Shown here: positions 43,849 to 53,988 of the stretch, in pieces
Numbering within the stretch: the first letter of the stretch is position 1
Layout of the letters: each line of letters starts with the position of its first letter
Assembly: GCA_028285415.1 (NCBI GenBank)
Contig: JANQPF010000032.1
Coordinates: 1-64,000 of the forward strand
From: Pseudomonadales bacterium
GTDB taxonomy: Bacteria > Pseudomonadota > Gammaproteobacteria > Pseudomonadales > Azotimanducaceae
Direction of reading: 5' to 3'
DNA length: 64,000 bases
Program-made: the position numbers and the translations under genes
Notes under the pieces: generated by a model
Database searches by the model: none
Seen by the model: the letters and a program-made list of their open reading frames with translations, nothing else
Told to the model about the DNA's origin: nothing

Positions 43849-45620
43849 TGGATGCACAAACGCTCACCTATGTTTTCGTCTTCCTGACATTCGGGTTGTA
43901 CATCGGTATCGCCATCTGGTCCCGGGCGGGTTCCACCAACGAATTCTACGTCGCCGGGGGTGGCGTACATCCGGTGGCCAACGGCATGGCTACTGCCGCC
44001 GACTGGATGAGCGCAGCATCGTTCATCTCCATGGCGGGCATCATTGCCTTCATGGGCTACGACGGGACCGTCTATCTGATGGGCTGGACCGGCGGCTACG
44101 TGATCCTGGCGCTCTTGCTGGCGCCCTATCTGCGCAAGTTCGGCGAATTTACGGTGCCCGATTTCATCGGCACCCGCTACTACTCGTCCGCAGCGCGGAT
44201 TGTGGCGGTCGTGAGCCTGATTGCCATCTCCTTTACCTACATAGCCGGTCAGATGCGCGGCGTCGGCATCGTGTTCTCACAGTTTCTCGATATCCCGATC
44301 ACCTGGGGCGTCATCGTCGGCATGGCGGTCGTGTTCATGTACGCGGTCCTCGGCGGGATGAAAGGCATCACCTATACCCAGGTTGCACAGTACTGCGTCC
44401 TGATCTTCGCCTATCTGGTTCCCGCAATTTTCATTTCCATCCTGATCACAGGCATTCCCATTCCACAGATTGGTCTCGGCGCCGAGGTGAATGACGGCTC
44501 GGGCTTGTCCGTGCTCGACAAGCTGGACGCAACGTTGGTGGATCTCGGCTTTGCGCCGTATACGGATGGCAGTAAAAGTAAAATCGACGTCTTTGCGATT
44601 ACCATGGCGCTGATGATCGGGACTGCCGGTCTGCCTCACGTCATCGTGCGGTTTTTCACCGTGCCGAAGGTTTCCGATGCGCGTCGCTCCGCCGGTTATG
44701 CGCTCTTGTTCATTGCACTCCTTTACACCACCGCGCCGGCGGTTGGCGCGTTCGCCCGTCTCAACTTCGTGGACACGGTGCACAATACGCAGTACACGGA
44801 AGTGGCAGGCTGGTTCAAGAGCTGGGAGGACATCGGCCTGATCGGCTGGCAGGATAAAAACGGCGATGGGCGCATTCAGTACCATCCCGGCGCACCGTTC
44901 GAAGGTAACCCCACCTACGCTGAAAGCCGCAATCCCGACGGCTCCCGTGCAGTGACCAATACACCAACCGACGCCAGCAATGAAGTGTATGTCGATCGTG
45001 ACATCATGGTGCTGGCAAACCCCGAGATAGCGGCGCTGCCCGCATGGGTGATTGCGCTTGTCGCAGCAGGCGGACTTGCCGCCGCGCTATCAACCGCAGC
45101 AGGTCTGTTGCTGGTCATTTCCACATCCGTGTCGCATGACCTGATTAAAAAGACTTTCGCCAGGGGATTGAGCGACAAAAAAGAGCTGCTCGCGGCGCGC
45201 ATCAGCGCGGCGCTGGCCATCGTGATCGCGGGCTACTTCGGCATCTACCCGTTCGGCTTCGTGGCCCAGGTGGTTGCTTTCGCGTTCGGGCTTGCCGCGG
45301 CATCGCTGTTTCCGGCCATACTGTTAGGCATATTTGACAAGCGAATGAACACACAGGGTGCAATCGCCGGGATGATCGCCGGACTAGCGTTCACGCTCTA
45401 CTACATTGCCTATTTCAAGGCGATTGCGCCGGAGCTGAATACAGCCGAACACTGGTGGTTCGGGATATCCCCGGAAGGTATCGGCATGCTGGGCGCGCTG
45501 TTGAACTTTGTGGTGGCAATCACCGTCTCGCGGTTCACCGCCCCGGTACCCGACCAGGTACTCGACCTCATCGAGCACATCCGGGTACCGAAGGGCGTGG
45601 AACGGCCACATGATCACTGA
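43848..45620 (+). CDS. Sodium:solute symporter, ActP-like (VC_2705 type)
   Basis: A 590-residue SSS-family transporter with about 13 helices. Signatures are NEFYVAGGGVHPVANGMATAADWMSAASFI (read in parts), a cation-site region and ALSTAAGLLLVISTSVSHDL. It probably imports acetate or another short monocarboxylate with sodium, together with the DUF4212 protein. Between the middle helices is an extra loop with DKNGDGRIQYHP, an EF-hand-like calcium-binding pattern. The next gene, malate synthase G on the opposite strand, fits a role in C2 use. It is co-translated with the upstream subunit (TGATG). Confidence 0.93.
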   Translation: MDAQTLTYVFVFLTFGLYIGIAIWSRAGSTNEFYVAGGGVHPVANGMATAADWMSAASFISMAGIIAFMGYDGTVYLMGWTGGYVILALLLAPYLRKFGEFTVPDFIGTRYYSSAARIVAVVSLIAISFTYIAGQMRGVGIVFSQFLDIPITWGVIVGMAVVFMYAVLGGMKGITYTQVAQYCVLIFAYLVPAIFISILITGIPIPQIGLGAEVNDGSGLSVLDKLDATLVDLGFAPYTDGSKSKIDVFAITMALMIGTAGLPHVIVRFFTVPKVSDARRSAGYALLFIALLYTTAPAVGAFARLNFVDTVHNTQYTEVAGWFKSWEDIGLIGWQDKNGDGRIQYHPGAPFEGNPTYAESRNPDGSRAVTNTPTDASNEVYVDRDIMVLANPEIAALPAWVIALVAAGGLAAALSTAAGLLLVISTSVSHDLIKKTFARGLSDKKELLAARISAALAIVIAGYFGIYPFGFVAQVVAFAFGLAAASLFPAILLGIFDKRMNTQGAIAGMIAGLAFTLYYIAYFKAIAPELNTAEHWWFGISPEGIGMLGALLNFVVAITVSRFTAPVPDQVLDLIEHIRVPKGVERPHDH

Positions 45621-45622
45621 TT

Positions 45623-45638
45623 GATGGCTGGCGCCATC
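45623..45638. terminator. Possible terminator hairpin between symporter and malate synthase
   Basis: GATGGC and GCCATC form a six-base-pair stem with a four-base loop, immediately after the symporter stop and before the convergent glcB stop. No clear U tract is present on either strand, so the call is tentative. Confidence 0.35.
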
Positions 45639-45649
45639 CCGCCGGGCTT

Positions 45650-47839
45650 TCAGCCGCCGAATTTTTCCTTCGCTTCCCGCCGACGCCGGTGCAGCACCGG
45701 CTCGGTATAACCGTTCGGCTGCTCGCGGCCGCGGAACACCAGATCACACGCTGCCTGAAAGGCAACGCTACCCTCGAAGTCCGGGGCCATGTTGCGATAC
45801 TGCGCATCTCCGGCATTCTGCTCGTCAACGACCGCGGCCATGCGTTTCATGGTTTCCAGCACCTGATCCTCGCTGCAGATGCCGTGGTGCAGCCAGTTGG
45901 CAATATGCTGCGATGAAATCCGCAGCGTGGCGCGGTCTTCCATCAGCCCGACGTCGTTGATGTCGGGTACCTTGGAGCACCCCACGCCCTGATCGATCCA
46001 GCGCACGACATAGCCGAGAATACCCTGCGCGTTGTTGTCGAGCTCAGCCTGCACGTCCTGCGCAGACAGATTTTCTCCCGCCAGCAGGGGGATGCGGAGG
46101 ATTTCGTCGACGCTTGCGGGCGGGCGGGCCTCCAGGGTCTCCTGCAGGGCGGCAACGCTCACCTGATGGTAGTGAAGCGCGTGCAGCGTCGCCGCCGTGG
46201 GAGACGGCACCCACGCGGTATTGGCGCCTGCCTTGGGGTGGCCAATCTTGGCGTCGAGCATTTCCGCCATCTCGTCCGGCTTCGGCCACATGCCTTTGCC
46301 AATCTGCGCGCGGCCGCGAAAGCCGGTTGCAAGACCCACGTCCACGTTCGAGTCTTCGTATGCGAGGATCCAGGGCTGGGCTTTGATGACCTCTTTCCGC
46401 AGCACCGCACCCGCTTCCATGCTCGTGTGAATCTCATCACCGGTGCGATCGAGAAAGCCCGTGTTGATGAACACAATCCGGTCTTTCGCCTCGAACACGC
46501 AGGCTTTGAGATTAACCGAGGTGCGGCGCTCCTCGTCCATCACGCCGACTTTCAGCGTATTGGCGTCGAGTCCCAGCGTGTTTTCTATCCGCTCGAAAAG
46601 CGACACCGTCAACGCAACTTCTTCGGGACCGTGCATCTTCGGCTTCACGATATAGACGCTCCCGGCGCGGGAGTTGCGGACGCTACCGCGTCCCTGAAGG
46701 TCATGCATGGCAGCGAGTGACGTCACGAAGCCGTCGAGAAAGCCTTCCGGCACCTCGTTACCCTCAGCATCGAGGACCGCGTCCGTTGTCATGAGATGGC
46801 CGACGTTGCGCACCAGCATGACGCTGCGACCGTGGAGGGTCATGGCATTGCCGTTGACGTCCGTGTATTCGCGGTCCGGATTGAGCTTGCGCACAATCTC
46901 GCGCCCGTCCTTCTGCAGCACTTCCTGCAGATCTCCCTTCATGAGGCCAAGCCAGTTGCCGTAGACGACACACTTGTCCTGCGCGTCTACCGCGGCGACC
47001 GAGTCTTCACAGTCCTGAATGGTGGTCACAGCGGATTCGAGGGCCACGTCCTTGACACCCGCGGGGTGTACGGCACCCACGGGATGATCTCGATCTATTT
47101 GAATTTCTAAGTGCAAGTTATTGTTTTTCAACAAAATAGAAGACGGTTCTTCTTCGTTCACGAAGCCCACGAACTGCGCCGGATCATCCAGTCCGGTGCT
47201 GTTTCCGTCTGCGAGAATCACCCGCAGCTGGCGCACGCCATCATCCCCGGCGCCAATGGCGTAAACGGTCACGTCGGTGTGGGAGGCGCCCGCAAGCGGC
47301 GCCATGGCATCCAGATACTCCGCCGCGCGCGCAACCACGAGCTCACCCCGCGCCGGATTGTAGGTGGTGCCTTTCTCACGGCCGGGCGTTTCCGGCAGGA
47401 TGTCCGTGCCGTAGAGCGCGTCATACAAACTGCCCCACCGGGCGTTGGCCGCGTTCAGGGCGTAGCGCGCGTTCATGACCGGCACAACCAGCTGCGGTCC
47501 GGCCAGCGCAGCAATCTCTTCGTCGACGTTGGTGGTGCCAATCTTGAAATCGTCCGGCTCCGGCAGCAGGTAGCCGATCCGCTCGAGGAATGCTTTGTAG
47601 TCAGCGGCGTCAAGCACCTGCCCTTTCCGCTCGAGATGGTAGGCATCAATCTGCGCCTGCAAATCGTCGCGCCTGGCGAGGAGGTCCCGGTTCACCGGAC
47701 CCAGCTCGTTGAGGCAGGCTTCAAGGCCGGCCCAGAAATTGTCGAGGTCTACACCGGTGCCCGGCAAAACCTGTTCGGCAACGAGCGCGTCGAGTTCAGC
47801 AGCAACCTGCAGGCCGCCGCGTTGAATCCTGTCAGTCAT
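45650..47839 (-). CDS. glcB: Malate synthase G
   Basis: A 729-residue enzyme that condenses glyoxylate and acetyl-CoA to malate in the cytoplasm, close in length to the 723-residue Escherichia coli enzyme. Blocks such as [44 protein letters not shown] (read in parts), [16 protein letters not shown] and [16 protein letters not shown] are typical of the monomeric G isoform. No isocitrate lyase gene is in the window. Its neighbour, an acetate-type symporter, supports a part in C2 assimilation. It is divergent from the SPFH gene. Confidence 0.96.
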   Translation of the reverse strand: MTDRIQRGGLQVAAELDALVAEQVLPGTGVDLDNFWAGLEACLNELGPVNRDLLARRDDLQAQIDAYHLERKGQVLDAADYKAFLERIGYLLPEPDDFKIGTTNVDEEIAALAGPQLVVPVMNARYALNAANARWGSLYDALYGTDILPETPGREKGTTYNPARGELVVARAAEYLDAMAPLAGASHTDVTVYAIGAGDDGVRQLRVILADGNSTGLDDPAQFVGFVNEEEPSSILLKNNNLHLEIQIDRDHPVGAVHPAGVKDVALESAVTTIQDCEDSVAAVDAQDKCVVYGNWLGLMKGDLQEVLQKDGREIVRKLNPDREYTDVNGNAMTLHGRSVMLVRNVGHLMTTDAVLDAEGNEVPEGFLDGFVTSLAAMHDLQGRGSVRNSRAGSVYIVKPKMHGPEEVALTVSLFERIENTLGLDANTLKVGVMDEERRTSVNLKACVFEAKDRIVFINTGFLDRTGDEIHTSMEAGAVLRKEVIKAQPWILAYEDSNVDVGLATGFRGRAQIGKGMWPKPDEMAEMLDAKIGHPKAGANTAWVPSPTAATLHALHYHQVSVAALQETLEARPPASVDEILRIPLLAGENLSAQDVQAELDNNAQGILGYVVRWIDQGVGCSKVPDINDVGLMEDRATLRISSQHIANWLHHGICSEDQVLETMKRMAAVVDEQNAGDAQYRNMAPDFEGSVAFQAACDLVFRGREQPNGYTEPVLHRRRREAKEKFGG

Positions 47840-47940
47840 GGCAAGTGTCTTCGTGCGAAAAGCCGCACATTATATACCAGCCGCTTGAAGGGCTCATGCC
47901 CATGGCAGATACTGCCTGCGGAACCATTCTGGAGCGACAC

Positions 47941-48807
47941 GTGAACCCTAAACTCATTGCCGTCGGCGTCATCGCCGCGATTGGCCTCTACCTCCTTTTC
48001 AGCGCGTTTGTGGTCATCAACGCCGGACGGGTGGGTGTCGTCAAAACCCTCGGCGCGGTGCAGCCGGAGCCTCTCGACGAAGGTTTTCATCTGAAAAAAC
48101 CGTTCATCGACCAGGTAGAGGAAATCGACATTCGCCTGCGGAAGGCCGAGAGTCAGGCAAGCGCTGCGTCCAAGGATCTTCAGGTCGTCAGCACCAAAGT
48201 TGCGCTGCAGTATTCGTTGATCGGTCCGATCGTGCCGAAAACCTACCAGCAGATCGGGCGCCGGGAGATTGTCGAGTCCACGCTGATAGCACCCGCCATC
48301 CTGGAATCCGTCAAAGCGGTAACGGCCCAGTACACAGCCGAGCAGCTCATCACCAAGCGTGCTGAGGTCAAAGTGCAGATCCAGTCTGCCATCGAAGCCT
48401 TCATCGATGCGACGCTCGAAGAGAAGGAGGTGGTCGGCGCCCTGAGTCTCGCCAACGTGGCCATTACAGACTTCGACTTCTCAGCGGAATTCAACCGGGC
48501 CATCGAAGAGAAGGTCCGCGCCGAGCAGGAAGCGCTGAAAGCAAAGAACGAGAAGCTCAGGCGGGTGACGCAGGCTGAGGCGGCCGCCGCGGAGCGGACT
48601 CTTGCAGCGGATGCGGAGGCGTATCAGATCGAAGTAGCTTCCAAGGCACGGGCGGACGCCATTCGGCGCGAGGCAGAGGCCTTGAAGGACAACCCTTCGC
48701 TGATTCAGCTGCGCATTGCCGAGCAGTGGGACGGTCGGCTGCCGCAGGTATCCGGCGGAGACGCCATCCCATTGTTGAACATGGATGGACTACGGCCGCA
48801 GGGATGA
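47941..48807 (+). CDS. SPFH/prohibitin-family membrane protein
   Basis: 288 residues from a GTG at 47941, which has GGAG six bases upstream; in-frame ATGs at 47845 and 47896 lack such a site. One N-terminal membrane helix (LIAVGVIAAIGLYLLFSAFVVI) is followed by a band-7/prohibitin domain (GRVGVVKTLGAVQPEPLDEGFHL, VKVQIQSAIEAFI) and a C-terminal coiled coil rich in Glu and Ala. Such proteins form large ring-like oligomers around proteases or in membrane microdomains. The partner is unknown. Confidence 0.9.
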   Translation: MNPKLIAVGVIAAIGLYLLFSAFVVINAGRVGVVKTLGAVQPEPLDEGFHLKKPFIDQVEEIDIRLRKAESQASAASKDLQVVSTKVALQYSLIGPIVPKTYQQIGRREIVESTLIAPAILESVKAVTAQYTAEQLITKRAEVKVQIQSAIEAFIDATLEEKEVVGALSLANVAITDFDFSAEFNRAIEEKVRAEQEALKAKNEKLRRVTQAEAAAAERTLAADAEAYQIEVASKARADAIRREAEALKDNPSLIQLRIAEQWDGRLPQVSGGDAIPLLNMDGLRPQG

Positions 48808-48830
48808 GCCGGATCGGCCCCAGTGCTGGG

Positions 48831-50033
48831 CTACAAGCCCAGTACGGCCTTAGCGATGATGTTCTTCTGAACCTCTTTGCTGCCGCCGAAAATAGACGCG
48901 GCACGTCCGTTGATGAAGCGCGGCATGACCGTCTCGGCGTAGCCGGGCCCCACCCATTCATCAGAGTGTCCGTTCAGCGATATTTTGTTCGCATTCGGCA
49001 GACCGTAGTACTGGATGGCCTCAACCTTGAGATTGTTGATCTGCTGATTGATCTCGACGGAGCTGTTTTTAGCAAGCGATGAACCGGGTCCGGGCGATTC
49101 TCCTTTCGACAAACGATCCAACGTCATGAGCTCCTGATAGTAGAGCGCGTCGTTTTGAATCTCGAGCTGTGCAATTGCACCGGCAAAACCCGGATCTTCG
49201 ATCAGCGGCTCCAGACCATCAACCTCCCGGGAAGCAATCTCCTTCAGCGAAGCGATCGACTCGCGAATTCCGGCTGAAGCCCCGCCCCCGCCGCGCTCGA
49301 ATTCCAGGAGATACTTGGCGACGGTCCAGCCTTCGTTTTCCGGTCCGACGCGGTTGGACTGCGGCACGCGCACGTCGTCGAAAAAAACCGCATTCACTTC
49401 GTGGTCGTCAGCAATGGTGATGATCGGATCGACGGTGATCCCCGGCAGATCCATTGGGATCAGCAGGAAGCTGATCCCGGCCTGGGGTTTGACGTTCGAA
49501 TCGGTACGTACCAGGCAGAAAATGTGGTCAGCGAAGTGCGCGTGCGTTGTCCAGATCTTGGAGCCGTTGACGATGTAGTCATCGCCGTCTTTAACCGCGG
49601 AGGTTTTCAGGCTCGAAAGATCGGAGCCGGAACCCGGCTCGGAGTAGCCCTGACACCAGTAGTGCTCACCCGAAAGAATCTTCGGCAGGTACTCCGCCTT
49701 CTGCTCCGGCGTGCCGTACTTGAAGAGCACCGGCGCCAGCATGCGCAGTCCGAGCGGAATGAGACCGGGTGCGTGCGCCTTGGCACATTCCTCACCCCAA
49801 ATGTACTTCTGGTTCGGGCTCCAATCGATGCCACCGTGCTCGACGGGCCAGGCGGGTACCGCCCAGCCCTGTTCGACGAGAATTTCCTGCCAGCGCATGG
49901 CCAGATCTTTTTCGGCAAATACCGTCGTTGTGCGCTCCGCTTCGCGGCGCATTTCCGGTGTCACCTTCTCAGCGAGAAACGCCTGCACTTCCTGACGGAA
50001 CAGCTCGTCTTCGGCACTAAACTCGATGTTCAT
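48831..50033 (-). CDS. Acyl-CoA dehydrogenase family protein
   Basis: A 400-residue FAD enzyme with HYWCQGYSEPGSGSDLSSLKT, VNGSKIWTTHAHFADHIFCLVRT and a C-terminal GGSKEVQKNIIAKAVLGL helix. It has the same architecture as the protein at 30.2-31.4 kb and resembles the FadE-type dehydrogenases of steroid and terpenoid degradation. It probably oxidises a bulky acyl-CoA. It is encoded alone, convergent with the SPFH gene and divergent from the small monooxygenase gene. Confidence 0.92.
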   Translation of the reverse strand: MNIEFSAEDELFRQEVQAFLAEKVTPEMRREAERTTTVFAEKDLAMRWQEILVEQGWAVPAWPVEHGGIDWSPNQKYIWGEECAKAHAPGLIPLGLRMLAPVLFKYGTPEQKAEYLPKILSGEHYWCQGYSEPGSGSDLSSLKTSAVKDGDDYIVNGSKIWTTHAHFADHIFCLVRTDSNVKPQAGISFLLIPMDLPGITVDPIITIADDHEVNAVFFDDVRVPQSNRVGPENEGWTVAKYLLEFERGGGGASAGIRESIASLKEIASREVDGLEPLIEDPGFAGAIAQLEIQNDALYYQELMTLDRLSKGESPGPGSSLAKNSSVEINQQINNLKVEAIQYYGLPNANKISLNGHSDEWVGPGYAETVMPRFINGRAASIFGGSKEVQKNIIAKAVLGL

Positions 50034-50171
50034 GCTCTATTGCACCCTTACCAATCGTTTGATGTACTGATTTCGAATTCTTGTTCTGCTTATTCTGCCC
50101 GAGCTGCTGGGAATGCTCAGTCAGACAAGCTAATTTTGAACCCTGTTTCATATTCCCATTAAGGACACACA

Positions 50172-50528
50172 ATGGCAACGACCCGCATCATCATCTCCGG
50201 CACCGTGGACCTGCCTCCGGAAAACATTGAGGCCGCAATGGCTGCCGCCAAGCCGCTGATCGAAGGGGGGCTTACCGAGAAGGGCTGTCTCGACTACGAC
50301 TGGTGTCCCGATCCCCTCAATCCCGGCCGCATTCGCGTGTTCGAACGCTGGGAGTCTGAGGCAGATCTCAAGGCGCACTTCGAAGACCATTGGTATCTCG
50401 ATATGCGCGACGCGCTGGGGTCGTTCGGCATTCTCGGCGCGGAAACGTTCAAGTACCGGGTGGACATCCAGGAGCCGGTCTACGACGAGACGATGACGCC
50501 TCGGGCGGATTTCTTCACCGCCACCTGA
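50172..50528 (+). CDS. Antibiotic-biosynthesis-monooxygenase (ABM) domain protein
   Basis: A 118-residue dimeric ferredoxin-like (ABM) protein: ISGTVDLPPENIEAAMAA at the start and FERWESEADLKAHFEDHWYLDMRDAL, which is typical of the family (ActVA-Orf6, YgiN). Despite the name, most members are quinol or small-phenolic oxygenases or have no oxygenase activity at all. AAGGA precedes the ATG. It is encoded on its own between the acyl-CoA dehydrogenase and the aminotransferase; its role is unknown. Confidence 0.85.
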   Translation: MATTRIIISGTVDLPPENIEAAMAAAKPLIEGGLTEKGCLDYDWCPDPLNPGRIRVFERWESEADLKAHFEDHWYLDMRDALGSFGILGAETFKYRVDIQEPVYDETMTPRADFFTAT

Positions 50529-50534
50529 ACCGGC

Positions 50535-51878
50535 TCAGTCGGTCGTAAACAATCCTTCTTCCTGCACGTCACCCAGTGACGTGCAGAAGACGTCGATCAA
50601 CTCGTCAACCACCGCATCGTCGTGCGCGGCCGAGAGAAACGCACGCTGCGTTCCGGGCACCAGCACCCCGCGGTTGAGACAGTGCAGATAAAACGCCTTT
50701 TCCGCCTGTACCACGCCATGCACCGCATCGCGGGAAGAGTTGATTGGCTCGCGCTGAAAAAACATGTGGAACATGCTGCCGACGTTCTTCATCTGCGCCG
50801 GCAGCTGCCGATCCTGGCAATACCCATTCACAGCCTGTGCGAGGCGATTGCCCTGCTCCTCGAGCTTCGCATAAATCTGCGGATGATCCTTCAAATGGTT
50901 GAGCACCGCAGCGCCCGCCTCCATGGTCAGCGGATTGCCCGAGAACGTGCCGCCCGAAAACACGCCGCGGTCCGCGCCCAAGCCGGTGAAGACGTTCATC
51001 AGATCCGCTCGCCCGGTAATTGCACCAACCGGGAGACCGCCGCCGATGACCTTGCCGTAGGTGGCGATATCCGGCGTGACGTCAAAGCGTCCCTGGGCCC
51101 CGCCGTAAGCCACGCGAAAGCCGGTGATGACCTCGTCGATGCCAAACAGCACGTTGTTGTCGCGACAGACCTGTGCGAGCTCTCTGAGAAACTCACCGGC
51201 CTCGGGTTGAGGATTGGAGCTTTGCACACCTTCTACGAACACGAGCGCAAGCGCGTCGCGGTGTTTGACGATGAGATCGAATGCAGCCCGGTTGCGATAC
51301 GGCAGCATGACGGTGAGGTCATGCAGCGCGCCCGGGATACCGTTACCCATCGGCAGCGCACGCGGCGCCTCCAGCGGGCTCGACGGATCGGCAAGCCACA
51401 TGCCGTAGTCGTGCGCGCCGTGATAGAACCCGTCGAAGAGCGCAATCTTCTCACGGCCGGTATAGCCACGGGCCGCGCGAAACGCATACATCGTGGCTTC
51501 TGAGCCCGTGTTGCAGAAGACCACCCGCTCGGCGCACGGACTGCCTTCCTGCAGCAGATTCGCCAGCGCCATCTGGCTCGTGGAATGAATGCCGAACATC
51601 CAGCCTTTCGGCACCCGGGCTTCTATCGCCTCACGCACCACCGGGTGCACGTGACCGAGCATGTGAAGCCCGAAGCCGACGGAAGTGTCGATGTACCGGT
51701 TGTCGTCGGCATCGTACACATGGGGACCTTCACCGCGATCGATGAAAACCGGATGAGGCATCTCCAGATTGGCCGCGAGGCCCGAGTTCAGCACTTCCGA
51801 GCGATCCTCGGCGATCGCCTGGGACGCGGCCGTCTTTGCCAGCAGCTCGGCCTGCGCCGTGGCTACGGAAACTGCCAC
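50535..51878 (-). CDS. Class III aminotransferase (glutamate-1-semialdehyde aminomutase-like)
   Basis: A 447-residue fold-type I PLP enzyme of class III. It shows VFCNTGSEATMYAFRAARGYTGREKIALFDGFYHGAHD (read in parts), FGIDEVITGFR and the PLP-Lys in ATYGKVIGGGLPVGAITG. It is close to glutamate-1-semialdehyde 2,1-aminomutase, but a stand-alone catabolic amino- or aminomutase role is more likely in this context. The start is GTG, three bases beyond the LLM oxidoreductase stop upstream. It is the last gene of a minus-strand pair. Confidence 0.87.
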   Translation of the reverse strand: MAVSVATAQAELLAKTAASQAIAEDRSEVLNSGLAANLEMPHPVFIDRGEGPHVYDADDNRYIDTSVGFGLHMLGHVHPVVREAIEARVPKGWMFGIHSTSQMALANLLQEGSPCAERVVFCNTGSEATMYAFRAARGYTGREKIALFDGFYHGAHDYGMWLADPSSPLEAPRALPMGNGIPGALHDLTVMLPYRNRAAFDLIVKHRDALALVFVEGVQSSNPQPEAGEFLRELAQVCRDNNVLFGIDEVITGFRVAYGGAQGRFDVTPDIATYGKVIGGGLPVGAITGRADLMNVFTGLGADRGVFSGGTFSGNPLTMEAGAAVLNHLKDHPQIYAKLEEQGNRLAQAVNGYCQDRQLPAQMKNVGSMFHMFFQREPINSSRDAVHGVVQAEKAFYLHCLNRGVLVPGTQRAFLSAAHDDAVVDELIDVFCTSLGDVQEEGLFTTD

Positions 51879-51880
51879 GG

Positions 51881-52846
51881 CTACTTGCCTGCGAGCCGTT
51901 CGACGACGGGGGCGAAGCTCTCCATGTTGTCCTTGCCGACGGTGATGTAGGAAATGCCATGCAGCTCGCGACGGCGTTCCAGCTCGTCGCAGATGGCGTC
52001 CACCGAACCGAAGAGCGCGTGCGGGTGTTTGAGCATGTCCTCTTCGGAGAGGCCAAACATCTCTGCGAACGGTCCGAGCACGGGGCTTGGATCGTCCATG
52101 ACAAACGTAAAGTAGGCTCCAATCTCGATTTCAAGATCGGCAAAGCGATCGCCCGCGCCTTCTTTGATCCAACCGACTTTCTTCTGCGTTTCCGCTTCGG
52201 ATGACAGCTGCACGCCGTCCGGACCGATCATGCCGGAGCGGTTGTTGAAGTTCAGACTGACGATATCCGCCTCACGGCCGGCCAGACGCAGAATGCGCGG
52301 ACTGCCGCCGCCGATCATGATTGGCGCACGTCCCACCGGCTTAGGATCCCCTTCGAAATCCTTCCAGTGAATCGTGTTGTTGTCGACGCTGACGACGCCG
52401 TCACCACGGAACGCCTTGACCCCTTCAATGACGTCGGCGAGGCGATCGATGCGCACCGCGGGCTCGTCCATGTTCAAACCCAGCGCTGCATATTCTTCTT
52501 TGATCCAACCGGCACCGAGACCAAATTCGAGCCTGCCGCCGGACAGCTTGTCGATGGTCATGGCCGATTTAATCAGCACCACGGGGTTGTGATAGTCGAT
52601 ACAGAACACCCGGCACCCGATGTTGATCGAACTTGTCACCGCTGCTGCATAGGCCATCGCCGGGATGGCCGCAAGATTCTGTACCGGGTGGTTGGCACGC
52701 TCCAGTGCCGGACCCTGCCCGAGAATGTGATCGGCGAGATGGAACGCGGAGTAGCCGAGCGACTCCGCCTGCGTGGCCTGTGCCGCCCAATCTTCGCCCG
52801 AATCGGCGTTAAACGACTGCACGCCAAATCGAAATGGCTTCGCCAT
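51881..52846 (-). CDS. LLM-class oxidoreductase (MSMEG_2516-type)
   Basis: A 321-residue luciferase-like enzyme beginning FRFGVQSFNADSGEDWAAQ, followed by YSAFHLADHILG, VFCIDYHNPVVLIKSAMTID and GAGWIKEEYAALGLNMDEP. This resembles the F420-dependent MSMEG_2516 subfamily. Whether F420 or FMN is used is not decidable. It precedes the class III aminotransferase gene by two bases and follows the SDR gene by 26 bases, so the three may form one transcript. Confidence 0.86.
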   Translation of the reverse strand: MAKPFRFGVQSFNADSGEDWAAQATQAESLGYSAFHLADHILGQGPALERANHPVQNLAAIPAMAYAAAVTSSINIGCRVFCIDYHNPVVLIKSAMTIDKLSGGRLEFGLGAGWIKEEYAALGLNMDEPAVRIDRLADVIEGVKAFRGDGVVSVDNNTIHWKDFEGDPKPVGRAPIMIGGGSPRILRLAGREADIVSLNFNNRSGMIGPDGVQLSSEAETQKKVGWIKEGAGDRFADLEIEIGAYFTFVMDDPSPVLGPFAEMFGLSEEDMLKHPHALFGSVDAICDELERRRELHGISYITVGKDNMESFAPVVERLAGK

Positions 52847-52872
52847 GCTCCGCTTCCTCCTCTACCGGGCTT

Positions 52873-53631
52873 TTAGAACTGGATACGCTTGGTAATACCG
52901 CCGTCAATCACCACGTTGGTACCGGTGGTAAATCCAGCCAGCGGGCTCGCCAGGAATACCGCCTGCGCAGCAACCTCGTCAGCCGTGCCCATGCGTCCCA
53001 TCGGGATGTCCGCAATCGTGGCGTCGTAGAACGCCGTCATGTGCTGCTTGATTTGATCCCAGGATCCGCCCTCGATGAAAATCGGTCCGGGGCTGATCGC
53101 GTTGACGCGAATGCCCTTGGGTGCCAGATCCTGCGCGAGCGCCCCGTTGTAGTTGAGGAGCGCCGCCTTCAGCGCGTTGTACGGACCCGCCTGCATGAAC
53201 TTTTCCAGCGCTGCGGTCGTCGAGATGAGCAGTACGCTCGCGTTGTCGGATTTTTCGAGGTGCTCCATGGAGCCTTCCACCATGCGTACCGCGCCGAGCA
53301 TGTCGTACTCGAGGTGACGACGCCACGCGTCTTCCCCCTGCGCACCGCCGCCGCTGACGTTGGAAACGATGCAGTCGATACCGCCGAGCGCTTCGGCGCT
53401 GGCATCAATCCAGGCTTTGAACGCGTCGCCATCACCTACGTCGACAGCCTGCCCGAAAGCGGTCACGCCCTTGGCGCTGAGATCAGCAACCGCCGCTTCC
53501 ACTTCTTCGGCGTTCCGCGCACAGATGGCGACGTTGCCACCTTCGTCTGCGAAGGAGTTGGCGATGGCCCGGCCGATGCCTTTGGTGCCACCGGTGATGA
53601 GCGCTTTGGAACCTTTGATTTTTAAGTCCAT
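52873..53631 (-). CDS. Short-chain dehydrogenase/reductase
   Basis: A 252-residue SDR with the cofactor motif TGGTKGIGRAIA, a VSNVSGGGAQGEDAW segment and the catalytic region PYNALKAALLNYNGALAQDL, where Tyr and Lys are spaced as in the family (YNALK). It ends GTNVVIDGGITKRIQF. It may oxidise or reduce a hydroxyl group of an intermediate handled by the neighbouring LLM oxidoreductase and Rieske protein. Substrate unknown. Confidence 0.9.
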   Translation of the reverse strand: MDLKIKGSKALITGGTKGIGRAIANSFADEGGNVAICARNAEEVEAAVADLSAKGVTAFGQAVDVGDGDAFKAWIDASAEALGGIDCIVSNVSGGGAQGEDAWRRHLEYDMLGAVRMVEGSMEHLEKSDNASVLLISTTAALEKFMQAGPYNALKAALLNYNGALAQDLAPKGIRVNAISPGPIFIEGGSWDQIKQHMTAFYDATIADIPMGRMGTADEVAAQAVFLASPLAGFTTGTNVVIDGGITKRIQF

Positions 53632-53662
53632 CTGTGTGTCCTCTCGATTGTGTTTAGTATCG

Positions 53663-53971
53663 TCATGACCGTGTCACGTCAACGCATACCTTGCCATTCT
53701 CAATCTGCACTGGAAAGCGTTGTATGGGTATCTGCGCCGGCGCTGCAAGACAGGCGCCGGTCCGTACGTCGAAGCGGGCGCCGTGCAACGGGCAGGTGAT
53801 CTCAAATCCCCTGAGCCGTCCCGCCGCCAGCGACTGGCGCGCGTGACTGCACTGGCCGTGTACCGCGTAGAAGCCGCCTTCGACATGACAGAGCAGCACG
53901 TCCACACCCGCAACCTTCAATAAGGCCGCCTGCCCTTCACCGAGATCGGCAATGGATATGGTTGGTGTCAC
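53663..53971 (-). CDS. Rieske-type [2Fe-2S] ferredoxin of a non-heme oxygenase system
   Basis: A 102-residue ferredoxin. It has Cys41-x-His43 (GQCSHARQ) and Cys60-x2-His63 (TCPLHGARFDV), the cluster ligands of NdoA/BphA3-like proteins. It would carry electrons from a reductase to an oxygenase. The alpha subunit at the left edge of the window is 53 kb away and may not be its partner; the nearby P450 is another candidate acceptor, though P450s normally use a different ferredoxin type. The next gene downstream on its strand is the SDR. Confidence 0.9.
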   Translation of the reverse strand: MTPTISIADLGEGQAALLKVAGVDVLLCHVEGGFYAVHGQCSHARQSLAAGRLRGFEITCPLHGARFDVRTGACLAAPAQIPIQRFPVQIENGKVCVDVTRS

Positions 53972-53988
53972 GAGCTATCCCCTCGGCG

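Noticed and set aside
45650-47839. Long plus-strand open frames antisense to glcB
   Set aside because: High-GC genes give long antisense frames. These lack family resemblance and ribosome-binding sites, and glcB is unmistakable.
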